A program made the position numbers and the translations under genes. This document shows, one piece after another, positions 49,439-61,029 of a stretch of 64,000 nt of DNA. The notes under the pieces were generated by a model, which did no database searches, was not told the DNA's origin, and was given only the letters and a program-made list of their open reading frames with translations. The first letter of the stretch is position 1. Each line of letters opens with the position of its first letter. Source of the stretch: Astropecten irregularis (Eukaryota; Echinodermata; Asteroidea; Paxillosida; Astropectinidae). The stretch is taken from NCBI GenBank assembly GCA_963971285.1, contig OZ020255.1, forward strand, positions 15,768,931 through 15,832,930, written 5' to 3'.

Positions 49439-52400
49439 CTAGTAATATCTGTCTCTGTATGGTGGATACTCAGCAGCAGCTAACATGAACTTCTTGGCGT
49501 CCTGCGAAAGAAGGCTTCTCAATTATAAACCAGACAAGTTAACCCTTTCCTTAAAATCAGCTACTCACAGCTCCTCAAGTATTCTGTTCCACTGTCAAGT
49601 CACTATGAGAGCCTAAAACTCAGTTTGATATGAATACAACCTTAGAACAGCCATCATAATAATAACATCAGAGCATTTATAATGTGCACAGTATCTGGAA
49701 AGTTCCAATCAAAGCCACAGATTATTATTATCCCCTGGTCATTGGGCTACATTATTAAACATTCCTGAAACCATCTCAACTCCCTATGGGGAGTATACAG
49801 CCCTAGCTGCTGTATTCAGCGCAAAGGCTTATCAAACCACAAAGCCATCTCTACACAGGTACCCATTTACAACTGGGTGAAGAGGACCAATATGTTATAA
49901 AGCGTCTTGCCCAAGGACGTAAGCACCATTAACCCATGGCTGAATTTGAACCCACAATCTGTAGATTGACCACAAGACTTTGAGTTCAACATGCCAGACC
50001 ACTAGGCCACAGCACCCCACATAATTCATAGTATTTTGTTCCACTGTCAGGCCACTGTGAGAGCCTAAAACTCAGATTGATATGAATACAACCTTAGTAC
50101 AGCCATCATTTCTATTCTGATTGCCAAACCTTTCACTTTTCACTTTCGTTCCCTAATAGGGAGAAAGATTTTCACCGATCAATGTAGAACAGGTATATTT
50201 TCTCAGAGAGAGTTACAAGATTCTCATAACGAACAGGTAACCCCTGGGCCTTCTAGCCAGGAACCTTCCACAATCAGGGGCCATTTTCATAGAGCTGCTT
50301 AAGCACACACAAATTCTGCTTTAGCACGAAACATCTCACTTGATCAAACAGGATTATCAACCCAATGTTCATGTGATGTTTACTGCTTTTGACTTGTATT
50401 CGGCCATTGTTTGCAGAGCATAACATTCACAAGGAGTTTGGGCTGGCATACTTGTTTTTGGTGCTTAAGCAAATTTTGGTGCTTAAGCAGCCCTATGAAA
50501 TTTGCCTCAGGCATCACAATTTCAATATGTACATTCACAGAGGAAAAAACTCCCTAATCTTGTCCAAGACTCCTGAGGATTTTTGGTTTTCTCATCTCAA
50601 AGGAATTTTGAACAATTAATGACTGGTGAGATGAAAACCAATTTAATAAAGTTTTTTGGGTTCCTCTATCACGAAGAGGAAGAGAAAGCCACTGGCAAAA
50701 ATGTTCAAATCTAGGACAAATGCGTCTGAGGAACTTACTTGTGGCTCTGGCAGGCAGGATCCTAAATGCTCCAGACACAGAATATCCAGGTCAACAGCCT
50801 TGGAGAAGTCTTCACGGCTTACCTTATTATCTTTGTCGATATCCTGTGGAAGGCAAGAACAGTACAAAAGCTGTCAGTGTTAGACTACATTGAATCTGTT
50901 GTCTAGAGCTAGGTCTAGGTCTTACCTCCATTGGAAATATGCGGAGACATCAAGACAATAGATCTAGCTGTAGCTCCGGAAGCCCGTTTTGGACACGGCC
51001 TGAGATCAAGGAAGCATTGATTGCAACAGAGGCAGCTAACTGTAATGTCTAGGGATACATAAACATGATCCTAGTACATGGGAACCAAAGCTACAGTGGG
51101 GCAGGAACTAGACGAAGGCAGCAAAAGTGGTTGCTATCCTTGACGTTTCAAATGATCCAATACACATTTTAGTTTCTCTCGATAGTTCCACCACTTGCCT
51201 TGCCTTTTTGAGAACACCTGCACAAGTAAGCAAGAGGTCCTGAGTACGAATCCCACATAAGTCAGCACTGAGCAATGCACGCTATGCAGTGCTGATAATC
51301 GTCACTGAAGGGTAAGCCTAACTTGAACCTTTGGGCCTTTTCCAAACCTTGGGTCTGGCTCTGCCTTTGTCTCTGTCATCCATATGCTGAACATAATGGT
51401 TTTGGTTTTCCACTGAAGCTGAAGCTGTGTTTTCCTTCTCAAACCAGATAATCTACTTCCGAACCACAGCCAAAAGCCTGTATTGTGATACCCGTTATTC
51501 TAAAATGGATGCACAAGTTGGAGCAGGGGAGCCTGAGTCGGAGCCGAGGTTTGGAAAAGGCCCATGATCTACAATGTGTCATTTATTTACCAATTTCTTG
51601 ATGGCAATATCCACAAGATCCTTGATTCCTTCATCTGGATCTTCCTCTGTCTGTGGCTTGGCCATGCTGCTCTTCAGCAGGTTGAAGATTTCCTCTCTGG
51701 TAATATAACCATCATCATTCAGGTCGTACACTTTAAAACAAACTGCAAGAGCAAATAGAACATTTGAAGTTTGAAATCGTAAAAAAAGTCGGCCTATATC
51801 CTCTGACTTTCTGAAGAGCTCTGTTTTATTTAAAGATTTATCACAAATATCATTTTTCCCAAAAGAGGGTGCTTCAGCAATTCATTGTGGGATACATCTG
51901 GGTCGAACTGCAAGGTCAGGAACACAGTAAACAAAAAGAGTTTTACTCAGATTGTCAAAAAACTGGGGCTAATTTCATAGAGTGCATCAGAGGCACAAAG
52001 TTTGCTTTTAAAAGCAAAAGCATGCTTTTGACTTTTATTTGGCCATTGTTTGCTGAGCATAACATTCACAGGGAGTTTTGGCTGGTATACTGATTTCATT
52101 TACCAAGATTTTTGGTGCTTAAGCAAATTTTGGTGCTTAAGCAGCTCTATGACATTGGCCCCTGATCGTAAACACAAAATGATGTGCTTAAGAGGGGCAA
52201 TTACAACGGAGCTCCTCCACAGAGAAACTTGCAAAGTACAGCAAATTGCCTACAGAGCTTCAGTATTTCTGGAGATGATTAATCGCAGTAAACATTACTT
52301 ACACTGCTTCTGCTCTTCAGGTGTTCCCAGTAGAAATACAGACAGACCTTGCAGCCACTCGGACAGATTGACGTAGTTATCACTATCCAAGTCAAATACT

Positions 52401-53446
52401 CGAACAACTAGAAAAAGAAATTTGATCCTTTGTGAATTATTATTCTACATCTGCACTTAAGGGGAATGGATCTGGAGAGGCTACAGTTTTGATTAAGACC
52501 TTTCAAGTAACGTCTCATTAGAGAGCGATTCCAATCATAAATTTTAACGAACCTTGCCAAAATTTTGCCAAAAACCTGCACTAGTGTTGGCAGATTGTGA
52601 ACGAAACAACAGGACCAAAGAGCCAAGGCACTAAACCTTTTTGGAGGAGCACGGTGGTCAAACAGGGTCCAAGACCCAAGGAGGAAGGGGCATTCCTGAA
52701 GATCAGTCCACTCTGGTTAGCTGGTACCCAGCTTCTACAATAACTAACTCAAAATATGACTCTTCATCTGTTGGGTCTGGATACCAAATAACCAGAGTGG
52801 ACTTATCTCTAGGAATGCCTAGGAAGGCAACATAGGGACACTGTACGGTGTGGAATTTAGGGGCAGAATTAGGGTGGTTCCTCAGTAATATGAACAGGGA
52901 CACTCCATATAATCCCTTCATGAGTAAAGTGCCTCTCCCAAGAGAATTGTGAAATAAAAGCTAATTGTGCCCATTAAAGCACAATCCATCTAACCTTCCC
53001 TCTCCATCAGGGACCTTTCTCAAAGCTCGGCTCCGTCTCAGGCTCCGACTTCGTCTCTGTCATCCATATACTGAATACATGTATATAGGCTGTGGTTTTT
53101 CATTGAAGCTGAGGCTCTGTTCAAACCAGAGAATCTACTTCCAAACTGCAGCCAAAAGCCTCTATTTTGATACCCTTAATTTTAGAAAGGATTCACAAAA
53201 TGGAGCCGGAGCCAGAACCGGAGCCGAGCTTAGAGAAAGGCCCATGAACAACCTTTCTAGGAATCTCAATCAATGAACACTCATGAATATTCATACTTCT
53301 GTCTAGGATGATGTCATCTGTCACTCCAAACTTGATGTGTAGCTGCTCTCTGACCTGGGTGCGTTCAAGCTTGTCGGGTCTGACTGGGTTGGCCTTTCCT
53401 AGGCTCTTGAACATGTTTGTCAGGGACTCAATCTCCTCCTTGTTAA
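49439..53446 (-). CDS. EFCAB1: Calaxin, partial duplicate copy (exons 2-6)
   Basis: Exons on the minus strand: 53446-53297, 52407-52303, 51742-51591, 50843-50739 and 49501-49439. They match the corresponding exons of the copy at 55803-60598 in position, phase and sequence (offset 6,364). The first coding exon is missing because the block stops at the assembly gap. I regard this as the same gene seen twice and not a second locus; the complete model is described at 55803-60598. Confidence 0.85.
49575..50113 (-). repeat. tRNA-derived SINE between long direct repeats (also at 55939)
   Basis: Minus strand: tRNA-like head GTGGCCTAGTGGTCTGGCAT, B box GGTTCAAATTC, then GGGCAAGACGCTTTATAACA, a motif of many marine-invertebrate SINEs, and a body to 49,660. 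Outside lie two ~75-bp direct repeats (GAGCCTAAAACTCAG..TTGATATGAATACAACC) at 49,575-49,655 and 50,030-50,113. They are about 90% alike and too long for a normal target-site duplication. Calaxin intron 5. Confidence 0.65.
50277..50508. repeat. Family-2 fold-back (also at 56641)
   Basis: Left GGGGCCATTTTCATAGAGCT, right GCAGCCCTATGAAATTTGCC, inner GCTTAAGC motifs. Calaxin intron 5. The duplicate is at 56641-56872. Confidence 0.7.
51333..51563. repeat. Family-1 fold-back (also at 57697)
   Basis: Ends GGGCCTTTTCCAAACCTTGG and inverted GAGGTTTGGAAAAGGCCC. Calaxin intron 4, ending 28 bp from exon 4. The duplicate is at 57697-57927. Confidence 0.75.
51847..52163. repeat. Family-2 fold-back next to a GCAAATA-type element
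   Basis: The segment from 51847 (TCACAAATATCATTTTTCCC ... TGGGTCGAACTGCAAGGTCA) is a partial relative of the inverted element at 63460-63655. From 51965 a family-2 fold-back follows (GGGGCTAATTTCATAGAG to TATGACATTGGCCCC). Duplicates lie 6,364 bp to the right. Confidence 0.6.
52700..52810. repeat. Inverted-end element (GTTAGCTGGTACC; also at 59064)
   Basis: CCACTCTGGTTAGCTGGTAC at the left is inverted at the right as GGATACCAAATAACCAGAGTG. The middle contains CTCTTCATCTGTTGGGTCTG, shared with 62285-62360, and the left end is shared with the hairpin at 14236. Calaxin intron 2. Confidence 0.6.
53010..53243. repeat. Family-1 fold-back (also at 59374)
   Basis: Ends GGACCTTTCTCAAAGCTCGG and inverted CCGAGCTTAGAGAAAGGCCC. 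Calaxin intron 2, about 50 bp from exon 2. The duplicate is at 59374-59607. Confidence 0.75.
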
Positions 53447-53756
53447 CTGTTGGTTAGTTTTGGATTCAATGATTAGAAATTCAAATATCAATATATTGTC
53501 AAATAATAATATTGTTACAAATTTATGAACATTACGGACCCTAACATCGAACTAGGCCTACTCCGACTAGTTTTAGTGAATGACGGAAATACGGAATGCA
53601 AATGATTGTTAAGTTGGGGAATCCCCTGTTTTATCCAAAATAGGTCGACCTGTAAAACCTCAGCTCAGGCAATGTTCTCTTCACATGACACTAAATACGT
53701 TCCATTGCGCATACTGTTCATGTGCAGCTAGCCTACGATACAAACTAACGAAGCAG

Positions 53757-53956
53757 NNNNNNNNNNNNNNNNNNNNNNNNNNNNNNNNNNNNNNNNNNNN
53801 NNNNNNNNNNNNNNNNNNNNNNNNNNNNNNNNNNNNNNNNNNNNNNNNNNNNNNNNNNNNNNNNNNNNNNNNNNNNNNNNNNNNNNNNNNNNNNNNNNNN
53901 NNNNNNNNNNNNNNNNNNNNNNNNNNNNNNNNNNNNNNNNNNNNNNNNNNNNNNNN
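53757..53956. other. Assembly gap, 200 N
   Basis: Exactly 200 undetermined bases, a conventional placeholder length. The gap is bounded on both sides by the edges of the 6,164-bp duplicated block. Any reading frame crossing it is meaningless. Confidence 0.99.
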
Positions 53957-56900
53957 CGTATCCTCTTTGAGTGATCCCCCATGTGCCGTTCCCAGGTTGC
54001 AGCATTGTTGCGTTTATCATTGAAACGATCCCTGGGGTGTGGTGGTGTGTGCGTGGTTTTATGGCTTCTGACTGCCAAACGAACAAAGATAGTTGACTAT
54101 TGGGGTCACCACCAACGTAGGACTGGATGGCTCAGTTGGTAGAGCACCTGTACGGTATTCAGGAGGTCGGCGGTTCGAATCCCGCTCCAATAAATTTTTC
54201 TTTGTTCACTTTTCAATGAATAATAATAATAATAGTGAAATTTTGTATAGCGCCAACTCCAATGAAAAGGTTGTTCAAGACGCAGAATCTGCACAACGGA
54301 AGGTTGATTAGTATTGACCTTCTCGCTTATAATGAACCTAAATTATTACCACCATCAGAAGCCATAATTCACCTTGATAAACACCTTAACTACATCCTGG
54401 AGCCTTCTCTTATGCACTTTTTGGCTATACTGTAAAGAGACCATCAGTCTTGTTTCAGTGTGAGGGACTGGTTTCTCCACCATAGGGGTGGAGGCATTCA
54501 TTGCTGCCTTGATGTGGACTAAGAACATGTACCCCTTCCAGTCCTATTTGTACTGTTGGGAGACTATAAATTATGGTATAATTATGTAACATATGCTGGG
54601 TAATCGTTATTGGTTTAGTTGAATGTTCAATAATAATGATGTTCATGATGCTGATATTTTTTATCCGTATAAGCTGCAATGAAAGTGTGATTAAGTGTGA
54701 TTTAGTCTTTAGTATGTTAGATGTCAAAGCATGTGTTATATTCTTATTATTATATTTTAGTTCTCATTCATGATTTTTTTTTCCTTTTTACAGTGTGCTT
54801 CAAAACGTATTTAGTATTGTGCATGTTTCTGCAGAAAAATATGATCTCATCCACCACAATGAACATGATGGTGGAAATGAGCCACGATATTATTGAAAAT
54901 GGACTTAGTGACGGTCAGTTGCATAATGTTTGTGGTTTAGTGTTGGTCTGAGCAGAAGTCTAATGATTCTGGCACAGTTTGGCTCTTGTGTAACGTACAC
55001 ATATGCAAGCTCTCATGGCATTGTACAGGCTGGGAAATTGAGAATGTCTGTTTTCAAAAACTTATTATCAGTTCATACTTGTAGTTGTTCAGCAGAGGAC
55101 ATTCCGTTAATAAACCATCAATGCTGTATAATCCGTGTTCAGCAGAGCTTTTTGCATGCATTTCAAATTTCAAGATAGCATTTCGCCAATTGTTTATAAA
55201 TACACCTTATGCCATGATACACCGAGATGGATTCCAGACCTCACATCAAGCTTATTAGACTTCAGCTTCATCATTAAACACGCGGCCATTATTTGAAGGA
55301 GGGAGGGGAGGGATGTGGCAATAGATCAGCTATGTTCAGCAAGTTGCTTAGCAGTTTTTATCAGGCCTTGCTTAATAGCAAGCACGGGTTACCAGTCAGA
55401 ATATCATGCCTTGAGCACTGTTTGTGCCTGGTACTTTGGTGATATGTGCTAAGCATCTTGTTGCGATAAGCAGATCTATGGCCCTTCTTAAAGCTTCTGC
55501 TTTAGCTCTGTCTCCGGCTCCATTTTGTCACTTTAATTTTTCAGTAACAGATGTCAGAATAGAGACTTTTGGACTCAGTTTTGAAGTAGATAGGCCTACT
55601 CTCTTCTGAATATGATAACAGAGTTTCAAATTGTAAAAAAAAAATGCAACTGTTATTTTCAGGTTTAAGACAATGGAGACGACATCAGAGCCTGAGCTGA
55701 GGTTTCAGGAAGGTTGTATGATTGTGACGAGGTTCATGTGAATTCCATTATTAATAAGAATTGATGATCTTGTGGCACACTGACTGTTTTCTGTGTGGCT
55801 GGCTAGTAATATCTGTCTCTGTATGGTGGATACTCAGCAGCAGCTAACATGAACTTCTTGGCGTCCTGCGAAAGAAGGCTTCTCAATTATAAACCAGACA
55901 AGTTAACCCTTTCCTTAAAATCAGCTACTCACAGCTCCTCAAGTATTCTGTTCCACTGTCAAGTCACTATGAGAGCCTAAAACTCAGTTTGATATGAATA
56001 CAACCTTAGAACAGCCATCATAATAATAACATCAGAGCATTTATAATGTGCACAGTATCTGGAAAGTTCCAATCAAAGCCACAGATTATTATTATCCCCT
56101 GGTCATTGGGCTACATTATTAAACATTCCTGAAACCATCTCAACTCCCTATGGGGAGTATACAGCCCTAGCTGCTGTATTCAGCGCAAAGGCTTATCAAA
56201 CCACAAAGCCATCTCTACACAGGTACCCATTTACAACTGGGTGAAGAGGACCAATATGTTATAAAGCGTCTTGCCCAAGGACGTAAGCACCATTAACCCA
56301 TGGCTGAATTTGAACCCACAATCTGTAGATTGACCACAAGACTTTGAGTTCAACATGCCAGACCACTAGGCCACAGCACCCCACATAATTCATAGTATTT
56401 TGTTCCACTGTCAGGCCACTGTGAGAGCCTAAAACTCAGATTGATATGAATACAACCTTAGTACAGCCATCATTTCTATTCTGATTGCCAAACCTTTCAC
56501 TTTTCACTTTCGTTCCCTAATAGGGAGAAAGATTTTCACCGATCAATGTAGAACAGGTATATTTTCTCAGAGAGAGTTACAAGATTCTCATAACGAACAG
56601 GTAACCCCTGGGCCTTCTAGCCAGGAACCTTCCACAATCAGGGGCCATTTTCATAGAGCTGCTTAAGCACACACAAATTCTGCTTTAGCACGAAACATCT
56701 CACTTGATCAAACAGGATTATCAACCCAATGTTCATGTGATGTTTACTGCTTTTGACTTGTATTCGGCCATTGTTTGCAGAGCATAACATTCACAAGGAG
56801 TTTGGGCTGGCATACTTGTTTTTGGTGCTTAAGCAAATTTTGGTGCTTAAGCAGCCCTATGAAATTTGCCTCAGGCATCACAATTTCAATATGTACATTC

Positions 56901-59900
56901 ACAGAGGAAAAAACTCCCTAATCTTGTCCAAGACTCCTGAGGATTTTTGGTTTTCTCATCTCAAAGGAATTTTGAACAATTAATGACTGGTGAGATGAAA
57001 ACCAATTTAATAAAGTTTTTTGGGTTCCTCTATCACGAAGAGGAAGAGAAAGCCACTGGCAAAAATGTTCAAATCTAGGACAAATGCGTCTGAGGAACTT
57101 ACTTGTGGCTCTGGCAGGCAGGATCCTAAATGCTCCAGACACAGAATATCCAGGTCAACAGCCTTGGAGAAGTCTTCACGGCTTACCTTATTATCTTTGT
57201 CGATATCCTGTGGAAGGCAAGAACAGTACAAAAGCTGTCAGTGTTAGACTACATTGAATCTGTTGTCTAGAGCTAGGTCTAGGTCTTACCTCCATTGGAA
57301 ATATGCGGAGACATCAAGACAATAGATCTAGCTGTAGCTCCGGAAGCCCGTTTTGGACACGGCCTGAGATCAAGGAAGCATTGATTGCAACAGAGGCAGC
57401 TAACTGTAATGTCTAGGGATACATAAACATGATCCTAGTACATGGGAACCAAAGCTACAGTGGGGCAGGAACTAGACGAAGGCAGCAAAAGTGGTTGCTA
57501 TCCTTGACGTTTCAAATGATCCAATACACATTTTAGTTTCTCTCGATAGTTCCACCACTTGCCTTGCCTTTTTGAGAACACCTGCACAAGTAAGCAAGAG
57601 GTCCTGAGTACGAATCCCACATAAGTCAGCACTGAGCAATGCACGCTATGCAGTGCTGATAATCGTCACTGAAGGGTAAGCCTAACTTGAACCTTTGGGC
57701 CTTTTCCAAACCTTGGGTCTGGCTCTGCCTTTGTCTCTGTCATCCATATGCTGAACATAATGGTTTTGGTTTTCCACTGAAGCTGAAGCTGTGTTTTCCT
57801 TCTCAAACCAGATAATCTACTTCCGAACCACAGCCAAAAGCCTGTATTGTGATACCCGTTATTCTAAAATGGATGCACAAGTTGGAGCAGGGGAGCCTGA
57901 GTCGGAGCCGAGGTTTGGAAAAGGCCCATGATCTACAATGTGTCATTTATTTACCAATTTCTTGATGGCAATATCCACAAGATCCTTGATTCCTTCATCT
58001 GGATCTTCCTCTGTCTGTGGCTTGGCCATGCTGCTCTTCAGCAGGTTGAAGATTTCCTCTCTGGTAATATAACCATCATCATTCAGGTCGTACACTTTAA
58101 AACAAACTGCAAGAGCAAATAGAACATTTGAAGTTTGAAATCGTAAAAAAAGTCGGCCTATATCCTCTGACTTTCTGAAGAGCTCTGTTTTATTTAAAGA
58201 TTTATCACAAATATCATTTTTCCCAAAAGAGGGTGCTTCAGCAATTCATTGTGGGATACATCTGGGTCGAACTGCAAGGTCAGGAACACAGTAAACAAAA
58301 AGAGTTTTACTCAGATTGTCAAAAAACTGGGGCTAATTTCATAGAGTGCATCAGAGGCACAAAGTTTGCTTTTAAAAGCAAAAGCATGCTTTTGACTTTT
58401 ATTTGGCCATTGTTTGCTGAGCATAACATTCACAGGGAGTTTTGGCTGGTATACTGATTTCATTTACCAAGATTTTTGGTGCTTAAGCAAATTTTGGTGC
58501 TTAAGCAGCTCTATGACATTGGCCCCTGATCGTAAACACAAAATGATGTGCTTAAGAGGGGCAATTACAACGGAGCTCCTCCACAGAGAAACTTGCAAAG
58601 TACAGCAAATTGCCTACAGAGCTTCAGTATTTCTGGAGATGATTAATCGCAGTAAACATTACTTACACTGCTTCTGCTCTTCAGGTGTTCCCAGTAGAAA
58701 TACAGACAGACCTTGCAGCCACTCGGACAGATTGACGTAGTTATCACTATCCAAGTCAAATACTCGAACAACTAGAAAAAGAAATTTGATCCTTTGTGAA
58801 TTATTATTCTACATCTGCACTTAAGGGGAATGGATCTGGAGAGGCTACAGTTTTGATTAAGACCTTTCAAGTAACGTCTCATTAGAGAGCGATTCCAATC
58901 ATAAATTTTAACGAACCTTGCCAAAATTTTGCCAAAAACCTGCACTAGTGTTGGCAGATTGTGAACGAAACAACAGGACCAAAGAGCCAAGGCACTAAAC
59001 CTTTTTGGAGGAGCACGGTGGTCAAACAGGGTCCAAGACCCAAGGAGGAAGGGGCATTCCTGAAGATCAGTCCACTCTGGTTAGCTGGTACCCAGCTTCT
59101 ACAATAACTAACTCAAAATATGACTCTTCATCTGTTGGGTCTGGATACCAAATAACCAGAGTGGACTTATCTCTAGGAATGCCTAGGAAGGCAACATAGG
59201 GACACTGTACGGTGTGGAATTTAGGGGCAGAATTAGGGTGGTTCCTCAGTAATATGAACAGGGACACTCCATATAATCCCTTCATGAGTAAAGTGCCTCT
59301 CCCAAGAGAATTGTGAAATAAAAGCTAATTGTGCCCATTAAAGCACAATCCATCTAACCTTCCCTCTCCATCAGGGACCTTTCTCAAAGCTCGGCTCCGT
59401 CTCAGGCTCCGACTTCGTCTCTGTCATCCATATACTGAATACATGTATATAGGCTGTGGTTTTTCATTGAAGCTGAGGCTCTGTTCAAACCAGAGAATCT
59501 ACTTCCAAACTGCAGCCAAAAGCCTCTATTTTGATACCCTTAATTTTAGAAAGGATTCACAAAATGGAGCCGGAGCCAGAACCGGAGCCGAGCTTAGAGA
59601 AAGGCCCATGAACAACCTTTCTAGGAATCTCAATCAATGAACACTCATGAATATTCATACTTCTGTCTAGGATGATGTCATCTGTCACTCCAAACTTGAT
59701 GTGTAGCTGCTCTCTGACCTGGGTGCGTTCAAGCTTGTCGGGTCTGACTGGGTTGGCCTTTCCTAGGCTCTTGAACATGTTTGTCAGGGACTCAATCTCC
59801 TCCTTGTTAACTGTTGGTTAGTTTTGGATTCAATGATTAGAAATTCAAATATCAATATATTGTCAAATAATAATATTGTTACAAATTTATGAACATTACG

Positions 59901-60120
59901 GACCCTAACATCGAACTAGGCCTACTCCGACTAGTTTTAGTGAATGACGGAAATACGGAATGCAAATGATTGTTAAGTTGGGGAATCCCCTGTTTTATCC
60001 AAAATAGGTCGACCTGTAAAACCTCAGCTCAGGCAATGTTCTCTTCACATGACACTAAATACGTTCCATTGCGCATACTGTTCATGTGCAGCTAGCCTAC
60101 GATACAAACTAACGAAGCAG
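53957..60120. repeat. Right copy of 6,164-bp duplicated block
   Basis: Equivalent of 47593-53756. Beyond 60120 the sequence is unique and supplies calaxin exon 1. The two copies together account for one locus: the left contig carries the 3' flank and the right contig the 5' end. Confidence 0.93.
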
Positions 60121-60598
60121 GATGCCAGGCCCAGGAGGCAGGAGTCCCGAACTTTACAATCCCCTTGCCCTTGGCCCTGGCCTTGCCTTGCCCTTCTTGC
60201 CTTGGCCATGCAAATCACAATGATAAACCTTTTACTTAACGATAAATGTGCCTCAAAGTGAAATACATTCTTTTTGCGAAATAAATTCACAATTTTCTAT
60301 CATTTTTCTCCTTTGGGATCTTCACTAAGAAGAAAATGCTAATTATATCACAACTGGTCAAGGTTAGACCCAGTAACTGGGGCGCTGAACTCCCTTTTTG
60401 ACTTTTGGGGTTGACGGTCGGTCTAGCGCCCCAGTTACTGGGTCTAGGTCAAGGTAATGAACAGTGGGCTAACAAGAGTTTCAACAAATTTTTCGGTCCA
60501 TCGAAAACTTTCTTTGATGATGTTTCACCATTACATATCCTCATTCAAAAGTCAAGGTACACTAAGAAAGACTACTTACAATGCAACTGGGGAGCCAT
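55803..60598 (-). CDS. EFCAB1: Calaxin (EF-hand calcium-binding protein 1)
   Basis: Calcium sensor of motile cilia and sperm flagella that acts on outer-arm dynein (established for the family). Minus-strand exons: 60598-60580, 59810-59661, 58771-58667, 58106-57955, 57207-57103 and 55865-55803. They join to 594 nt, 197 aa, against about 211 in human. All splice sites are GT-AG and phases agree. Family matches include [11 protein letters not shown] (human FGMTDDMIMDR), [18 protein letters not shown] and CLPEPQ. EF-hand loops are [12 protein letters not shown] (62-73), [12 protein letters not shown] (98-109) and [12 protein letters not shown] (143-154). The first two end in Glu, the third in Asp as in human. 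Exon 1 (MAPQLH) is the weakest part: the frame stays open upstream and the N-terminus is about 14 residues shorter than human. The divergent neighbour starts 431 bp away. A second possible last exon is at 45132. Confidence 0.92.
60140..60215. repeat. CCTTGCC-rich low-complexity tract
   Basis: Pyrimidine-rich stretch of CCTTGCC/CCTTGGCC words in calaxin intron 1. It produces a Gly-Gln repeat (GQGQGQGQ) in a minus-strand frame that I reject as coding. Confidence 0.6.
60365..60446. repeat. Hairpin with ~20-bp arms
   Basis: GACCCAGTAACTGGGGCGCT and its inverse AGCGCCCCAGTTACTGGGTC flank about 40 bp. Short fold-back in calaxin intron 1. Confidence 0.75.
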
Positions 60599-61029
60599 TT
60601 TGATGTGTTTGCCAAGCTTAATTAACGAAGGTAAAACAATATGGACTTTGCCCAATTAAGAGCTAAACAACTCTCTACATAAAACCTGCGTCCCTGTCGC
60701 TAGGCCTACGAAAACATCGCATATAGCTGGTTCCCATGACACATCCTCATATGTATTTGATGACATGACCGAGTACCAGTGCGCACTAAAAGGGTGCGTT
60801 CGTCTAGCCTTACCGGGTTAGTCCTGACCTTTGTGTGGTTACCTAAATACTGCACAAACCAAGCAAGACGGCGCTGACTGGGTTGACTGGTATCGACTCG
60901 TGGTAGGTAAACGAACGCACCCCATGATCTGGTTCCCGTCTACTTCGACTATTGTATTTTGTACAGGGCGGTGTACAGACGATTCATTTGGTCAAAAAGC
61001 CCTGGGAATGAGGTTGTCAAATCGACATC
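60599..61029. promoter_or_regulatory. Bidirectional promoter region, calaxin and polylysine gene
   Basis: Only 431 bp separate the two divergent start codons. No TATA box is evident and CpG dinucleotides are commoner than in the flanks. The plus-strand start codon lies in CATCATGGCGGCC, which resembles a YY1-type initiator. A GGTGCGTTCG word (60794) recurs inverted as CGAACGCACC (60911). Shared regulation is inferred. Confidence 0.45.

Larger units (their letters stand above)
47593..53756. repeat. Left copy of 6,164-bp duplicated block
   Basis: The sequence recurs at 53957-60120 with a constant offset of 6,364 bp. The left copy ends exactly at the first N and the right copy starts exactly at the last N. 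Every reading frame compared is identical. This is the pattern of two overlapping contigs placed side by side with a fixed 200-N spacer. The left copy contains calaxin exons 2-6 but not exon 1. Confidence 0.93.

Noticed and set aside
53685-54086. Frames spanning the gap
   Set aside because: They cross 200 undetermined bases and are artefacts.
60045-60290. 81-codon minus-strand frame next to calaxin
   Set aside because: Contains a GQGQGQGQ run from low-complexity DNA. Phase and position do not fit calaxin exon 1, which is better placed at 60580-60598.
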